Origin: RHKX01 sp046330415
GTDB lineage: Bacteria > Actinomycetota > Thermoleophilia > Solirubrobacterales > 70-9
Direction of reading: 5' to 3'
Assembly: GCA_046330415.1 (NCBI GenBank)
Contig: JAXLSW010000007.1
Coordinates: 1-64,000, forward strand
Length of the DNA stretch: 64,000 nucleotides
The notes beneath the pieces are model-generated. The model saw only the letters and a list, made by a program, of their open reading frames with translations. It searched no databases and was not told where the DNA came from. The translations under genes and the position numbers were made by a program. The first letter of the stretch is position 1, and every line of letters starts with the position of its first letter. Positions 63,398-64,000 of this stretch are shown piece by piece.

Positions 63398-64000
63398 ATG
63401 AAGAGGGTGCTCGCCGCGGGGGCGATCGTCACCTCCCTGCTCCTGTGCTCGAGCGCCTCGGCGGCGCCGACGATCACCGAGTTCCCGACCAACGGCACCG
63501 ACACCGGCCCGCTGAACATCGTCTCCGGCGCTGACGGGGGCCTCTGGTACACGAACGTCAGCACCGACCGGCTCGAGCGGATGACAACTGCCGGTGTCGC
63601 TCAGACCCCGGTTGCCGCCGGCGATGGCCCCTTCGACATCGCGGCGCGCAACGACCGCGTCTGGTGGACCTCGAAGCCCGGCCTGCAGATCTCGAGCCTG
63701 GCGTACGGGTCCGTCCTCCCGACCAACATGAGCGCGATCGGGGTGGCTCCGACCGGGATCGCCCCGGGCCCGAGCGTGCCTCCCTCCTCGCTCTGGTACA
63801 CGCTCGAGGGCTCCGACAAGGTCGCGGCGAAGCAGCTCGACGGCGGCAACTTCGCGTCGGTCGACCTGCCGGCGGGTTCCTACCCGGCGGACATCACCTG
63901 GGGAGTCGACCGGGCGATGTACGTGACGGCGCCGGGCACCGACCGCATCGTGCGAGTCACCTTCGGCGGCGCCGGGATCTTCACCGTGACGAACTTCGAC
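63398..64000 (+). CDS. secreted streptogramin-lyase-like beta-propeller protein, truncated by the window end
   Basis: The first 201 codons of a paralogue of the preceding gene. ATG with GGAG three nt upstream; signal peptide KRVLAAGAIVTSLLLCSSAS then AAPTITEFPTNGTDTGPLN. Propeller repeats PLNIVSGADGGLWYTNVSTD, GPFDIAARNDRVWWTSKPGL, YPADITWGVDRAMYVTAPGT. It runs off the window with the frame open. Probably a tandem duplication of the gene at 60854. Confidence 0.85.
   Translation, partial: MKRVLAAGAIVTSLLLCSSASAAPTITEFPTNGTDTGPLNIVSGADGGLWYTNVSTDRLERMTTAGVAQTPVAAGDGPFDIAARNDRVWWTSKPGLQISSLAYGSVLPTNMSAIGVAPTGIAPGPSVPPSSLWYTLEGSDKVAAKQLDGGNFASVDLPAGSYPADITWGVDRAMYVTAPGTDRIVRVTFGGAGIFTVTNFD

Noticed and set aside
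1..64000. CRISPR array, prophage or rRNA operon
   Set aside because: No regularly spaced repeats, phage structural genes or rRNA sequence were seen.

Overview
The window is a GC-rich bacterial chromosome segment that contains the replication-origin region: rpmH, rnpA, yidD, yidC, jag, rsmG, parA and parB read leftward, and dnaA, dnaN, recF, a dciA-like gene, gyrB and gyrA read rightward. Gene order, GTG starts, 4-bp start/stop overlaps, apparent leaderless promoters and a GyrA intein at the mycobacterial insertion site point to an actinobacterium. Large secreted DUF11 and beta-propeller proteins, and a GyrB with a proteobacteria-like insert, fit a deep-branching class such as Thermoleophilia (Solirubrobacterales-like). 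That placement is inference.

Layout. 0.2-3.2 kb: an AbiE-like toxin-antitoxin pair whose toxin gene is frameshifted and followed by an IS481-family fragment, then by a second copy of the toxin 3' end. 3.2-14.2 kb: a leftward operon (GntR regulator, class III aminotransferase, Rid protein, HyuA, HyuB and a five-part Liv-type ABC importer), probably for import and breakdown of an amino-acid-like or cyclic amide compound. 14.4-18.2 kb: small secreted or membrane genes, several broken, with GAGTACTC palindromic repeats. 18.2-29.5 kb: a huge DUF11 surface protein, a beta-propeller/PKD protein and a CRTAC1-like FG-GAP protein. 29.6-44.5 kb: vapBC, recD2, a PRC-barrel protein, a trypsin-like protease, a membrane glycosyltransferase interrupted by the palindromic repeat, an MT0933-like protein, gtrA with a phosphodiesterase, lipoproteins, a PLP aminotransferase with ddl, a beta-lactamase-fold lipoprotein and a cupin. 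44.5-60.7 kb: a DUF151 nuclease, a damaged tRNA-Ile(GAT) and the origin block with two parS sites. 60.8 kb to the end: two related secreted streptogramin-lyase-like propeller proteins, the second cut by the window edge.

Many genes left of 45.2 kb carry 1-nt indels, often in G/C runs (toxin, livF, hyuB, gntR, the yczE-like gene, the L,D-transpeptidase, the DUF11 giant, the phosphodiesterase, a lipoprotein, DUF151 and the tRNA), whereas 45.2-64 kb is clean. I read most of these as draft-sequence errors, though real decay is possible for hyuB and the 15.8-18.2 kb genes.

Most notable observations: a dispersed composite GAGTACTC repeat, once inside an ORF; an IS481 end on its NCTAGN target beside a duplicated toxin 3' end; an endonuclease-bearing GyrA intein; tandem parS sites forming the start of yidD; and a recurring -10-to-start spacing that suggests widespread leaderless transcription.
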